A stretch of DNA of 57,295 nucleotides from an uncultured Gemmiger sp. (GCA_959018215.1 CAUEKL010000001.1:1-57295), one strand, 5' to 3'. Counted from the stretch's first letter, positions 44,184 through 52,938 are shown. Notes: a model not told the origin generated them from the letters alone. Translations and numbers: made by a program.

Positions 44184-44213
44184 AGTATAATTCAGCCGCA
44201 GAACCATTGTCAA
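44184..44213 (-). promoter_or_regulatory. Promoter of the kinase/regulator operon
   Basis: Minus-strand TTGACA (44213-44208), an 18-nt spacer and TATACT (44189-44184) about 70 nt upstream of the kinase start. Confidence 0.75.
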
Positions 44214-44296
44214 TCAAATAACAGATTGAATAGTGTACAATCTGAATCGCTGTTTTTGGTGAATATTTACATCCTGAAAAAAAGGAGGAGAACTCA

Positions 44297-44989
44297 TTGA
44301 GAGGCGTTTTTAATCCGGACAGCCCCCTGATGCGCGCCCTGGGCGTTGTGTGGGATCTTATTGTCCTGAATCTGCTGTTCCTGGTTTGCTGCATTCCGGT
44401 GGTCACCATTGGCCCTGCCATCACGGCTTTACATTATGTCACCACAAAAATGGCGGGTGAAAAAGACGGCACTCCGGTGGTCGGCAATTTTTTCAAGTCA
44501 TTCCGGGCAAATTTCCGCCAGGGCGTACTGATGGGAATTCTTTTTGGGGCCGCAGGGGGATTTTTGGGCTATGATATCTATCTTCTATGGCATTCTGGGA
44601 ATTTCCAAAACAGCATCTTGAAGATTTTGATTCCCGTGGCAGCAATCGCTTATATGATGACCTTCGTATATGCTTTCCCGCTGCTTGCAAGATTCAACAA
44701 TACGGTTTTAGGTACCATACGGAATGCGTTTATCATGTCTGTGACCTCTTTGCCCAAAACCTTTTCCATGTTGTTGTTGATAGGCGCATGTGTAGCATTT
44801 ACCCTGTATACACAGACCACATTGCGCTATGGACTGTTTTTGTGGTTTGTGCTGGGGTTCTCTTCGATCGCTTATGCAAATGCATTTGTTTTAAATGGCG
44901 TTTTCATGAAGTGCTCGGAGCAGTACTCTTCTCAGATAAATCAGGAGCAGTCTCAGGATACTACGGAGAATTCAGACGGCAAAAAGTAA
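44297..44989 (+). CDS. YesL-like DUF624 membrane protein
   Basis: A 230-residue protein with about five membrane helices. The N-terminal stretch (LNLLFLVCCIPVVTIGPA, about residues 17-34) is the DUF624/YesL family hallmark. YesL proteins accompany YesM/YesN systems and LplB/LplC transporters in Bacilli and Clostridia; a role in sugar transport or sensing is assumed but not known. The start is TTG 44297, with AAAGGAGGAG 5 nt upstream; an ATG is not available nearby. Confidence 0.87.
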   Translation: MRGVFNPDSPLMRALGVVWDLIVLNLLFLVCCIPVVTIGPAITALHYVTTKMAGEKDGTPVVGNFFKSFRANFRQGVLMGILFGAAGGFLGYDIYLLWHSGNFQNSILKILIPVAAIAYMMTFVYAFPLLARFNNTVLGTIRNAFIMSVTSLPKTFSMLLLIGACVAFTLYTQTTLRYGLFLWFVLGFSSIAYANAFVLNGVFMKCSEQYSSQINQEQSQDTTENSDGKK

Positions 44990-45010
44990 CCGTTTGACGG
45001 CATAGAATAA

Positions 45011-45050
45011 AGCAGAAGAGCGCGGGAGTCATCTCCGGCGCTCTTTTGCT
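45011..45050. terminator. Bidirectional terminator between yesL-like and GH51 genes
   Basis: AAGAGCGC pairs with GCGCTCTT, extended by AGCA/TGCT, with short A- and T-rich flanks. It serves two convergent genes. Confidence 0.75.
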
Positions 45051-45062
45051 TTGGTCTGGAAA

Positions 45063-46559
45063 TCAGGCTTTCAGAGTAAAGGCAGCAACGCTGCATGCGG
45101 GCAAGAGGGAAGTAAAGCTGTTGGTACCAACAGTTATGTTTGTCAACGCCTTCGGCTCGACTTGATGGGGATTATCGAACGTATTGTAGGCAGCCGCGCC
45201 GGCACCATCACCGCTAAGCACCTGACCGGTGATGGAAGTAAACTTGCTCAGGCCATCCCAGTGAATTTCAACAGGCACAGAGGAATGATCGCTGAGGTTG
45301 ACGACGGTAACCAGCACATTGCCATTATGGTCTTCACTGGCGGAAACGTGCAAATTGGGAACCTTGCAGTCTGCCCCGTCTGCACCGATGAGCGCTGTTT
45401 CTGCGTAAGTTTCCAGCTGGCGAGCCCCCTGGTGGCCTTTGAACATATGGAACACGTGATACGTGGGCGTGCAAAGCATCCGCGGCCCGTCGGTAAGAAG
45501 CATAGCCTGCAACACATTGACCGTTTGTGCAATGTTGGCCATGACGACGGAATCACAATGATCGCCAAAGATGTTCAGGTTGACTGCAGCGACCAGGGCA
45601 TCCCGCATAGCGTTTTGCTGGTACAGGAAATGGGGGTTGGTTCCTTCCTCCACATCAAGCCATGTACCCCATTCATCAATTACAAGCCCCAGATTTTTGT
45701 TGGGGCAGGCCTGCCGCATCCGTGCGGTGTGGTTTTCAATCAACCCTTTCATCTGAAGAGCTTTATACATGGTAATATAATACTCTTCGCGGCTGAACTT
45801 GGTGGCAGAGCCTTTGTGCTCCCATTCGCTGCCGGGAATGGTGTAGTAATGCAGGCTTAAAGCGTCCACCAGCGCCCCGGTCAGTTCAGCAACCCGTTGC
45901 GTCCAATCGTAGTTGAAATCACAGGCGCCGCTTGCAATTTTGTAAATCTTGTGGGAAGGATCGTAGTCCCGCAGGAAACTGGCATACTGACGGCACAGAT
46001 CGGAGTAGTAGTCTGCGCGCATATTGCCGCCGCCGCCCCACATTTCGTTGCCGATTCCCCAGTACTTTACGTTCCAGGGTGCATCCTGACCGTTTTGCCG
46101 CCGCAAGTCGGCCATGGGGGAAACGCCGGGCATGTTGCAATATTCGACCCAGTCGCACATTTCCTGTACAGTGCCGGTACCTACATTTCCGTTGATGTAT
46201 GCTTCGCATCCCAACTGACGGCACAGCTCCATAAATTCATGGGTGCCAAAGGAATTATCCTCCCGTACACCACCCCATGTGGTATTGATCAGCGTCTTAC
46301 GGGAAGACTTGGGACCGATGCCGTCCTGCCAGTGATAGGTGTCTGCAAAACAACCGCCCGGCCACCGAAGGACGGGAATATCCAGCTCTTTGAGAGCATT
46401 GACAACATCGGTGCGCATTCCATTCTGGTTGGGAATCTCGGAATCTTCGCCTACATACAGGCCGCCGTAAATGCAGCGCCCCAGATGTTCGGCAAAATGC
46501 CCGTAGATGTTTTTATTGATGGTGCCGACAGAGCGGTTGCCGTTAATGAAAATCAACAT
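45063..46559 (-). CDS. GH51 alpha-L-arabinofuranosidase
   Basis: A 498-residue TIM-barrel plus beta-sandwich enzyme of the usual GH51 length. The acid/base is Glu172 (GIGNEMWG) and the nucleophile Glu296 (VIDEWG). It removes arabinofuranosyl side chains from arabinoxylan or arabinan oligosaccharides in the cytosol; no signal peptide is seen. ATG 46559 lies 8 nt after AGGAGG, while ATG 46565 is only 2 nt from it. It follows the GH8 gene by 98 nt on the same strand. Confidence 0.95.
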   Translation of the reverse strand: MLIFINGNRSVGTINKNIYGHFAEHLGRCIYGGLYVGEDSEIPNQNGMRTDVVNALKELDIPVLRWPGGCFADTYHWQDGIGPKSSRKTLINTTWGGVREDNSFGTHEFMELCRQLGCEAYINGNVGTGTVQEMCDWVEYCNMPGVSPMADLRRQNGQDAPWNVKYWGIGNEMWGGGGNMRADYYSDLCRQYASFLRDYDPSHKIYKIASGACDFNYDWTQRVAELTGALVDALSLHYYTIPGSEWEHKGSATKFSREEYYITMYKALQMKGLIENHTARMRQACPNKNLGLVIDEWGTWLDVEEGTNPHFLYQQNAMRDALVAAVNLNIFGDHCDSVVMANIAQTVNVLQAMLLTDGPRMLCTPTYHVFHMFKGHQGARQLETYAETALIGADGADCKVPNLHVSASEDHNGNVLVTVVNLSDHSSVPVEIHWDGLSKFTSITGQVLSGDGAGAAAYNTFDNPHQVEPKALTNITVGTNSFTSLLPACSVAAFTLKA

Positions 46560-46657
46560 TGACATAGCCTCCTGAATGTGTGGTCCAGTAAACTGCGGTT
46601 CATGGAAAAAAGCAAACCGAAGGGGAAGGAAAAAAATCGTTTTTTCGGTAGGGTACA

Positions 46658-47824
46658 TTATACCGTTGCTTCTTGCGGGAACCAGATGCGGTAATGCCCG
46701 CTTAAAGCAAGCAGCGCAAAAAGATACAGGCAATTGTCATAATAACGCCGCGGTCCGGAACGGAGCGGAGTGCTAAAGAACCGGCGGAGCCATTCATCCG
46801 CGCAGGCGTCATCCAGAATCAGGGAACCCTGCGCAATGGTAGCCAGAAGCCCTACAGGATGCAGAGCATTTCCTTCAACGGGTGTGCCGTCGATCAGATA
46901 GATGCCGTTTGTTTGCCCGTGTTCCTTTTCTTCAAAAAATTGCTGAATATGTGCAGCTGTTTCTTGGGCCCAACCGTCTTTGTCCCCGAACCATTGGGCA
47001 TCCAAAGCAATGTTGCCCAACGTGCGGTATGCATCGCTGAAGAACCAGTCGTGACGGTCCGGCTGATCACCCCGATGCGGGCGGCCGTCGTACTCGGCAT
47101 ATTCGGCACTCAATCCGGTACGGGCGTGGCAGGCTTTGCGCAGGTACTGGCGGCTGGCCGCTGCGGCTGCATGCCAGAAAGGACGGTCGCATTCGTCGCT
47201 CCACAGAGCAAAAAGTTCATAGAAATGCGGCAAATGATAAGAGGGATCGGTAAATTCACAGTTGGGAACGAATTTGATGAGATGGTTTTCGGGGTTCCAC
47301 ATGGGAAATCCGGAACCGGCTTCTTCGCCTTTGTGTACACATGTGTGCAAGATGCGCCGTGCCCAGGAAGCGTAATCCAGTACCCCTTCGCCGGAACCCC
47401 AGCGGTTGGCTGCAAAAAACAGGGACATGGCAAAAAATTCTTCGCCGTCAGGGGCGGGTCCATCGGAATTTTTGCTGCCGTCAGTATGACAGGACCAGGC
47501 AAAATAGCCGGCGTTTTCCCCTTCGGTGAGGTACATGTGGGTCACGACCCATCGCCACAGGCAGTCGAATTCCTTCTGGCGATTCATTTGTACGCAGAAC
47601 ATCATTGCGTAGGACATGCCCTCGGTACGGACGTCATGGTTCCCCGTATCCTCTATGTACATCATGTCAGGTCCGGCAAAATGGCAAAGGCGAACCCCCT
47701 CCGGACCATAGAACATCTCCTCAAATGTGCTTTCCAGCTTGTTGTCAATTTCGGCCTGCGAATATCCAAGGCGTTCCAGTCTGTTTAAATATTGCCCGCT
47801 ATAGTAGGCACCTTCCATAATCAT
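46658..47824 (-). CDS. GH8 reducing-end xylose-releasing exo-oligoxylanase (Rex)
   Basis: A 388-residue (alpha/alpha)6 barrel enzyme closely resembling Bacillus halodurans Rex. The general acid is Glu68 (DVRTEGMSY), the base Asp264 (FFSDAYR) and the loop histidine that blocks further subsites is about 322 (ALHPVGLLAT), the feature linked to exo action from the reducing end. It releases xylose from xylo-oligosaccharides of three or more units, in the cytosol. GGAGC precedes ATG 47824; ATG 47818 is an alternative. Confidence 0.93.
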   Translation of the reverse strand: MIMEGAYYSGQYLNRLERLGYSQAEIDNKLESTFEEMFYGPEGVRLCHFAGPDMMYIEDTGNHDVRTEGMSYAMMFCVQMNRQKEFDCLWRWVVTHMYLTEGENAGYFAWSCHTDGSKNSDGPAPDGEEFFAMSLFFAANRWGSGEGVLDYASWARRILHTCVHKGEEAGSGFPMWNPENHLIKFVPNCEFTDPSYHLPHFYELFALWSDECDRPFWHAAAAASRQYLRKACHARTGLSAEYAEYDGRPHRGDQPDRHDWFFSDAYRTLGNIALDAQWFGDKDGWAQETAAHIQQFFEEKEHGQTNGIYLIDGTPVEGNALHPVGLLATIAQGSLILDDACADEWLRRFFSTPLRSGPRRYYDNCLYLFALLALSGHYRIWFPQEATV

Positions 47825-48347
47825 TTCAGCTCCTTCTGGACCGTGTAAGAGGTAACCGGTTTACGCGGTCTACTGATTTTGTGACTCACTATAGCAGGTT
47901 TTCTATTTTGAAACAAGCGCAAAAAGAGCGAAAAACGTTATGAAATCCAAAACCGCGAGGAATATAGCAAGAAATGAGAAAAGGCACTTTGTAAAAACAC
48001 CTTTTGCCAGAAGCCGAAAAATGGACGGGAACAGCAACATTTGCAAATCTTCTTTTTTCATTTCGATTTCCTAGATATAGTGGGCAGAAATTCTCCATTC
48101 AAAAAGCAAGAGCCCCATGCAACAACAGTACAAAAAAGAATTGCTTACAGATGCACATGTTTTTTTGAGGAAACAATGACAGTGATTAAAAATTGCTAAC
48201 TTTATGCGTATGCCCCCAGATGCGGACAGAAAAATAAAAAAGCAAAATACAAGGAAACGTATAGCAAAAAATGAGAAGCACCACCGCGGTATAAGGCTTT
48301 ATGATAAAGAAAAATAGCGCAACTCAAAAAGTTTATCATGAGAAGGT
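47825..48347. other. AT-rich region without a recognisable gene
   Basis: About 520 bp upstream of the GH8 gene. It carries the GH8 promoter (47888-47916) and AT-rich sequence with short, unconvincing frames. No RNA gene or repeat is recognised. Confidence 0.5.
47888..47916 (-). promoter_or_regulatory. Promoter of the GH8-GH51 operon
   Basis: Minus-strand TTGTTT (47916-47911), a 17-nt spacer and TATAGT (47893-47888), about 65 nt upstream of the GH8 start. Confidence 0.75.
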
Positions 48348-48356
48348 GTGCCTGAG

Positions 48357-48749
48357 ATGCGTGATCAACGAATTGCTCCACGGGATCCCATCCCCCAACG
48401 AGAGGCTCTGTATATCCTGGTAGATAAGCCCGTTGGTGGCGGAGGCTCCGATGCCGAATCCAATCGATTCCCTGTTTTCTTGAACGATGAGCGTTTGGTA
48501 ACATTCGCAAAAATCGTGGGTGGCGTTCAGGACGAGAACATTCTGCAAATGCCGCAGACAGCTAAAGGCTTCCGCCGGTTGGTTCACAGCATTGGTGTGA
48601 GCGTTGTCAGTGATGCGCCTGATAAAGCGGTCGTCTTTAGCATGTATTTTTCGGGGGAACATGGCACAGAAGGAGGCAGCGGCAAGATTTCTCTGCGTAC
48701 CAACGGCGTCGAAACAATCCTGGAAATGGCTTGCGTAGGCGACACTTAG
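48357..48749 (+). CDS. Orphan open frame of uncertain reality
   Basis: A 130-residue frame starting at ATG 48357 with AGAAGG 10 nt upstream. The product is rich in Gly, Val and Asp and matches no family I can name. The minus strand is also open across almost the same interval (48336-48662), so the coding strand is uncertain. It may be a fragment of a degraded gene at the edge of the cargo. Confidence 0.35.
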   Translation: MRDQRIAPRDPIPQREALYILVDKPVGGGGSDAESNRFPVFLNDERLVTFAKIVGGVQDENILQMPQTAKGFRRLVHSIGVSVVSDAPDKAVVFSMYFSGEHGTEGGSGKISLRTNGVETILEMACVGDT

Positions 48750-48786
48750 AATCAGGCGGGAAAGAGGCAGTTCCCCAAGGTACGAA

Positions 48787-49413
48787 TCACGGTTTCTTCC
48801 TGGGCTTTGGCGCCACCGCGGCGATCATGGCGTAGTGCTCTTTACTCTTTCTTGTGATGCTGTTGTAATCCTCGGAGGTGAGGAACTCCAGCAGCCACTC
48901 CTTGGGCACCTTATAGGTGTGCTGGTAGGGGAAAGCCTTGAGCCTCCCCTCGGCACACCAGCGGCTGACGGTGCGGGAGGCGTAGCCGGTGATGCGGGCG
49001 ATCTGGTGGGCGTCCAGCACGTCGGGCTGGCGGACCAGCAGCTGCTCGTACCAGCGGCGCACACGCTGACGGGTGGCGTCGGTGAGCAGCAGCGCACCGT
49101 TCAGGCTGAAGGCCGGGGGCTTGTGGGACGGGTAGTTCTTGTACCAGCCGCTGGGCGGGGTGTAGTATGCCGGCTCCGCCAGGCGGCGGCGCAGGTAGGC
49201 GGCCACGTCCGCCTTGGCAATTTTATAGCAGCGGGTCTGCTTGCCGGTGTTCTCGCAGGGCACCAGGCCGCTTTGCAGCAGGTAGAGCGAGGTGCGGGTG
49301 CCGATGCGGCAGGCTTTGCGGAAGTCGGTGCGGCCCATGGGGTCGGGATAAGGGGCTAGCAGGTCCTGGATCTCCCGCTCGAGGGTGTCCTGAAAGAGAT
49401 TGTTTTTCTTCAT
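48787..49413 (-). CDS. Protein with two helix-turn-helix domains near the right end
   Basis: A 208-residue DNA-binding protein with two HTH_17/excisionase-like units: one at about 30-75 (FRKACRIGTRTSLYLLQSG then YKIAKADVAAYLRRR) and one at about 140-185 (LDAHQIARITGYASRTVSRW then KAFPYQHTYKVPKEWL). AAGGAG precedes ATG 49413; a longer in-frame start at 49533 lacks a ribosome site. It lies next to the right arm repeats and could be an excisionase or attachment-site architectural factor. GC content and style match the element backbone rather than the cargo. Confidence 0.75.
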   Translation of the reverse strand: MKKNNLFQDTLEREIQDLLAPYPDPMGRTDFRKACRIGTRTSLYLLQSGLVPCENTGKQTRCYKIAKADVAAYLRRRLAEPAYYTPPSGWYKNYPSHKPPAFSLNGALLLTDATRQRVRRWYEQLLVRQPDVLDAHQIARITGYASRTVSRWCAEGRLKAFPYQHTYKVPKEWLLEFLTSEDYNSITRKSKEHYAMIAAVAPKPRKKP

Positions 49414-49524
49414 TTTTGGGGTTCTCCTTTGTTTTGAATTTGGACCCGGAGAACCGCTGTGCTTTCCACTTAAACTATACAAATTGTTGAATACCGGAAA
49501 AATACTGCACGAAATCGGCCCGAA

Positions 49525-49641
49525 ATCTTGCATTTGTCGAAATCCGTTTTCCGGCGACGGGGCACAAACTCAGTGTTCATCAGTAAAATCGGCCTCAAAT
49601 TATCTTGCATGAAATCTTGCATTTTTCCAGAAAATCTTGCC
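49525..49641 (+). repeat. Integrase arm-type repeats at the right end
   Basis: ATCTTGCA occurs at 49525-49532, 49602-49609 and 49614-49621, plus ATCTTGCC at 49634-49641. The cluster 49602-49641, with ATTTTTCC between copies, copies the arrangement of the left units at 25690-25710 and 25881-25920 in the same orientation. Confidence 0.7.
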
Positions 49642-49796
49642 AAAAGGGGTCAAAACCGGGGGTGGCGATTTGATTCGTACCATAGCCATTTTTCGGGGGT
49701 TGGCCCCTCGAAAACGGCTTGACACCGCCAAAAATCCGGGGACAAACTGACCAGTTTTGACCCGCCCTGTTTTACAAGAGCCTTTTCGGCACAGGA

Positions 49797-49856
49797 CTCG
49801 AAATGCGATAGGGCGTTAACAGCGCCGCCAGAGTTCAAATCTCTGATGCTCCGCCA
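49797..49856 (+). pseudogene. 3' half of the split tRNA-Ser(CGA) gene (right attachment site)
   Basis: Starting at loop CTCGAAA (49797-49803), it continues with anticodon stem 3' side TGCGA, a long variable arm, T-arm with TTCAAAT, acceptor ATGCTCC and GCCA. It pairs exactly with the 5' half at 25565-25603 but not with the other two 5' ends. Upstream sequence is element DNA, so no full tRNA is made here. Confidence 0.9.
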
Positions 49857-49860
49857 GAAG

Positions 49861-49909
49861 AAAAGGCTGCGAGGCAGGAACGTACGTTCCTACCCCGCAG
49901 CCTTTTTTT
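49861..49909 (+). terminator. Terminator of the original tRNA-Ser gene
   Basis: AAAAGGCTGCG pairs with CGCAGCCTTTT, with an inner GGAAC/GTTCC stem, followed by seven T residues. It lies immediately after the displaced tRNA 3' half. Confidence 0.85.
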
Positions 49910-50164
49910 GATGTACCCCGATCACAGATGCCGGCCGGGGCTGTCTTGGAGGCAAAAAGCGCCCGCCGCCGGCAGCGGCCCGAGAAAATATATGCGCGAA
50001 ATGAACAAAAGCAAAAATGGCTATTTGATGAAACTGTACAATACGTGCAAAAACTGTCCTCTTTTGACAGTGAAAAAGAGCGAAATGACAGAACAAACGG
50101 ATCAATTTATACCATAATGACAAGTAGCAAGAGAATACGTGGGAAAACTATCAGGAGGCGATTC
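49910..50164. other. Upstream region of the chromosomal glycan operon
   Basis: No gene. AT-rich sequence between about 50060 and 50130 contains TTGACA (50064-50069) and TATACC/CATAAT-like boxes without ideal spacing, so a regulated promoter is likely but not resolved. Confidence 0.4.
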
Positions 50165-51580
50165 ATGAAAACCCAATGTCATAATCCGTATCTGCCGCTG
50201 TATGAGCATATCCCGGACGGCGAACCCCATGTGTTTGACGGCCGCCTGTATGTGTTCGGCAGCCATGATCTGGAAAACGGCAGCGAGTTCTGTGAGCAGG
50301 ACTATGTGGCCTGGTCGGCACCGGAGGACGATCTGTCCGACTGGCGCTGCGAAGGGGTCATCTACCGCAAGGATCAGGACCCCTACAACAAGGACCGGCT
50401 GCCTTTGTACGCCCCGGACGTGGTGCGCGGTCCGGACGGGCGGTACTATCTGTTCTACTGCGCCAAGTTCCAGGACTCCATCAATGTGGCGGTCTGCGAC
50501 ACCCCCGCCGGCCAGTATGAGTTTTACGGCCGTGTCCATTACGAGGATGGCCGGGTGATGACCGACAACCAACCCTACGATCCTTCGGTGATCTGCACCG
50601 AGGAAGGCAACTTCCTCTACTTCGGCTTTGCGCCCTGCATGATCAACATCCCGCGCTACAAAGGCCAGGACCTGCGGGGCGGCAGCGTGCTGCAGCTGGC
50701 CGACGACATGCTCACGGTCAAAACCGGCCCGGTGGTGGTGGCACCCAGCCTGCTGTACGGCAAGGGAACCTCTTTTGAGGGCAACGAGTACTTTGAAGGC
50801 CCGTCCATCCGCAAGATCCGCGGCCGGTATTATCTGGTGTATTCCTCGGTGAACACACACCAGCTGTGCTACGCGGTCAGTGACCGCCCCATGGAGGGCT
50901 TTACCTTCGGCGGGGTCATCGTGAGCAACGGCGACGTGGGCTACCAGGGCCGCAAGGAAGAGGACAAACTGATGTCGGTGGGCAACAACCACGGCGGCCT
51001 GGTGGAGGTCAACGGACAGTGGTACATGTTCTATCACCGCCATACCTCCCTGAACCAGTACAACCGCCAGGGTTGTGCCGAACGGGTGTACTTCCGGGAG
51101 GACGGCAGCATTCCCCAGGTGACCATCACCACCAGCGGCATGAATCCCGGTCCGCTCTCCGGCGATGCTTCCTACCCGGCGGTTTACTGCTGCAACCTGA
51201 CCAACGGCCATATGGGGGCCCTGTCCTCCATCGGCCGGACCAACAAGGAAGCGGATTTCCCCTACCTCACCTGCGAGGCGGGCGAGCGGTATGTGACCAA
51301 CGTCAAGGACGGCTGCCTGATCGGCTACAAATACTTTGATCTGGCCGAAACGAAGCGGCTGGAGGTGGTATACCGGGCCGACGGCAACGGGGAACTGGAA
51401 GTACGCACGAGCATGGACGGCGAACCGGTCGCCGTCATCCCCACACCGGCCTGTGCCTGGTGGCGCTGCGCCGAGACCGAGACCGACTTCGGCAACGCGC
51501 AGGAACTGTATCTGGTATACAAGGGAGAGGGAAGCCTGTCTCTTTCCCTGTTGAATCTGAAAGCGGAAAAAGGAGAATGA
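50165..51580 (+). CDS. GH43-family glycosidase, chromosomal operon
   Basis: A 471-residue propeller enzyme. GH43 residues appear as the Asp in the PHVFDGRLYVFGSHD blade (about 18-32), an Asp in PYDPSV (about 138) and a Glu in YFEGPSI (about 212), then a C-terminal beta-sandwich that resembles a CBM6-type module (about 320-470). A beta-xylosidase or arabinofuranosidase acting inside the cell is likely. ATG 50165 follows AGGAGG; a far longer in-frame start at 49928 has no ribosome site and would span the promoter region. Its stop overlaps the first possible start of the transporter gene. Confidence 0.9.
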   Translation: MKTQCHNPYLPLYEHIPDGEPHVFDGRLYVFGSHDLENGSEFCEQDYVAWSAPEDDLSDWRCEGVIYRKDQDPYNKDRLPLYAPDVVRGPDGRYYLFYCAKFQDSINVAVCDTPAGQYEFYGRVHYEDGRVMTDNQPYDPSVICTEEGNFLYFGFAPCMINIPRYKGQDLRGGSVLQLADDMLTVKTGPVVVAPSLLYGKGTSFEGNEYFEGPSIRKIRGRYYLVYSSVNTHQLCYAVSDRPMEGFTFGGVIVSNGDVGYQGRKEEDKLMSVGNNHGGLVEVNGQWYMFYHRHTSLNQYNRQGCAERVYFREDGSIPQVTITTSGMNPGPLSGDASYPAVYCCNLTNGHMGALSSIGRTNKEADFPYLTCEAGERYVTNVKDGCLIGYKYFDLAETKRLEVVYRADGNGELEVRTSMDGEPVAVIPTPACAWWRCAETETDFGNAQELYLVYKGEGSLSLSLLNLKAEKGE

Positions 51581-51582
51581 TC

Positions 51583-52938
51583 ATGAAAAACAGCAAACCC
51601 TCCTGGAAAGAGGTTATCGCCTTTGCCATCGGCGATGGCGGCTGCAACCTCGTCTGGACGACCATCGGCTCGTACCTGACCCTCTACTACACCGACAGCG
51701 TGGGCCTTGCGGCGGCCACCATCGGTACCATGATGCTGCTGACCCGTCTGCTGGACGGCGTTTCCGACCTGGTCATGGGCGGCATCATTGACCGCACCCA
51801 CACCCGTTGGGGCAAAGCCCGTCCCTGGATCCTCTGGACCGCCATTCCCATGGGTCTCGGCCTGGTGCTGGTGTTCACCATCCCCTCCGGTCTGAGCGAC
51901 GGCGGCAAGCTGGCCTGGGCAACCATTACCTATGTGCTGATGGCCGTTGTGGTGTACACCGCCTGCAACCTGGCATACAATACCCTGCTTTCCCTGGAAG
52001 CACCGGACCCCAAGGACCGTGTCCTGATGAGCTCCATCCGCTTCTTCTTCACCATGGCCTGCGTGCTGTTCATCAACTACAATGTCAACAACATGGTGGA
52101 CAAGTTCGGCTGGACCGGCATGGCCGTGATTTTCGGCGTCCTGGCAGCCATCCTGCTGCTCATCACCTTCGCCGGCACCAAAGAGCGCACCAATATTGAG
52201 CAGAACACCGCCAAGAACAAGAACGCCGCCGACAAGGTCAGCGTACTGGATTCCGTCAAACTTCTGTTCAAAAACAAATATTTCCTGCTCGTGACGGTTG
52301 TTTTTGTGGTAGACTATACTATACTGGGTGTAAATAACGGCCTGCGCATCTACTATGCCCGGGATGTCCTGGGCAGCGCGGCCCTGATGGGCACCCTGAC
52401 CCTCTGCTTCATCCTGCCCAAGATGATCGGCAACCTGGTCTTCCCCTACATCAACAAGTTCCTGGGCAAGTGGAAGAGCCTGATGCTGGGCTACGCCATT
52501 GAGCTGCTGGGCCTGCTGATCATGGCCTTCACCGAAACCTCCTTCACCACGGCAGCCATCGGCCTGGTCTGCCTGGGCATCGGCGGCATCCCCCACAACG
52601 CAGGTCTGTTCGCCATGGTCGCGGACGTCATCGACTACGGCGAGTGGAAGACCGGTGTCCGCCTGGATGGCCTGACCAACTCGGTCACCTCCTTCGGCAT
52701 GAAGGTCGGCGCCGGTCTGGGTTCCGCCATCGTCGGCTGGGGCCTGGCCTGGGCCGCCTATGAAGGCACTCTCGCAGAGCAGACGGCTTCCACCATCGCC
52801 GGGATCAAGGACGTGTTCACCTTCGTCCCCATCGTGCTGATCGTGGTTGGCGCAGTGGCCCTGTTCTTCTGCAACCTGGACAAGATCTATCCCCAGATCT
52901 CCAAGGGCCTGGAAGAGAAGAGAGCGCTGAACAAGTAA
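51583..52938 (+). CDS. GPH-family sugar:cation symporter
   Basis: A 451-residue MFS-type carrier of the glycoside-pentoside-hexuronide family with 12 predicted membrane helices. The cytoplasmic loop motif DRTHTRWGKARPW (about 67-79) is diagnostic, and the second-half copy is FADVIDYGEWKTG-like (about 348-358). It would import a glycoside, probably a xylo-oligosaccharide, with Na+ or H+. ATG 51583 lies 7 nt after AGGAG. Confidence 0.92.
   Translation: MKNSKPSWKEVIAFAIGDGGCNLVWTTIGSYLTLYYTDSVGLAAATIGTMMLLTRLLDGVSDLVMGGIIDRTHTRWGKARPWILWTAIPMGLGLVLVFTIPSGLSDGGKLAWATITYVLMAVVVYTACNLAYNTLLSLEAPDPKDRVLMSSIRFFFTMACVLFINYNVNNMVDKFGWTGMAVIFGVLAAILLLITFAGTKERTNIEQNTAKNKNAADKVSVLDSVKLLFKNKYFLLVTVVFVVDYTILGVNNGLRIYYARDVLGSAALMGTLTLCFILPKMIGNLVFPYINKFLGKWKSLMLGYAIELLGLLIMAFTETSFTTAAIGLVCLGIGGIPHNAGLFAMVADVIDYGEWKTGVRLDGLTNSVTSFGMKVGAGLGSAIVGWGLAWAAYEGTLAEQTASTIAGIKDVFTFVPIVLIVVGAVALFFCNLDKIYPQISKGLEEKRALNK

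Larger units (their letters stand above)
25597..49803. mobile_element. Integrative mobilizable element in tRNA-Ser(CGA), about 24.2 kb
   Basis: The element is bounded by CTCGAAA direct repeats at 25597-25603 and 49797-49803, which are the anticodon loop of the split tRNA. Inside are a tyrosine integrase beside the left end, relaxase, MobC, RepA-like ATPase, small HTH proteins and arm-type repeats at both ends. No type IV secretion, coupling-protein or FtsK-like gene is seen, so transfer would need a helper element. The cargo from about 35.0 to 48.3 kb encodes arabinoxylan oligosaccharide uptake and breakdown and is visibly AT-richer. Internal junctions (truncated adhesin, relic tRNA half) point to a composite history. 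Confidence 0.85.

Noticed and set aside
47889..48098. A 69-codon minus-strand frame upstream of the GH8 gene
   Set aside because: Overlaps the GH8 promoter, lacks a ribosome site and has no recognisable features.
49928..50164. N-terminal extension of the chromosomal GH43
   Set aside because: The in-frame extension spans AT-rich promoter-like sequence and lacks a ribosome site, while ATG 50165 has AGGAGG and the conserved start of the fold.
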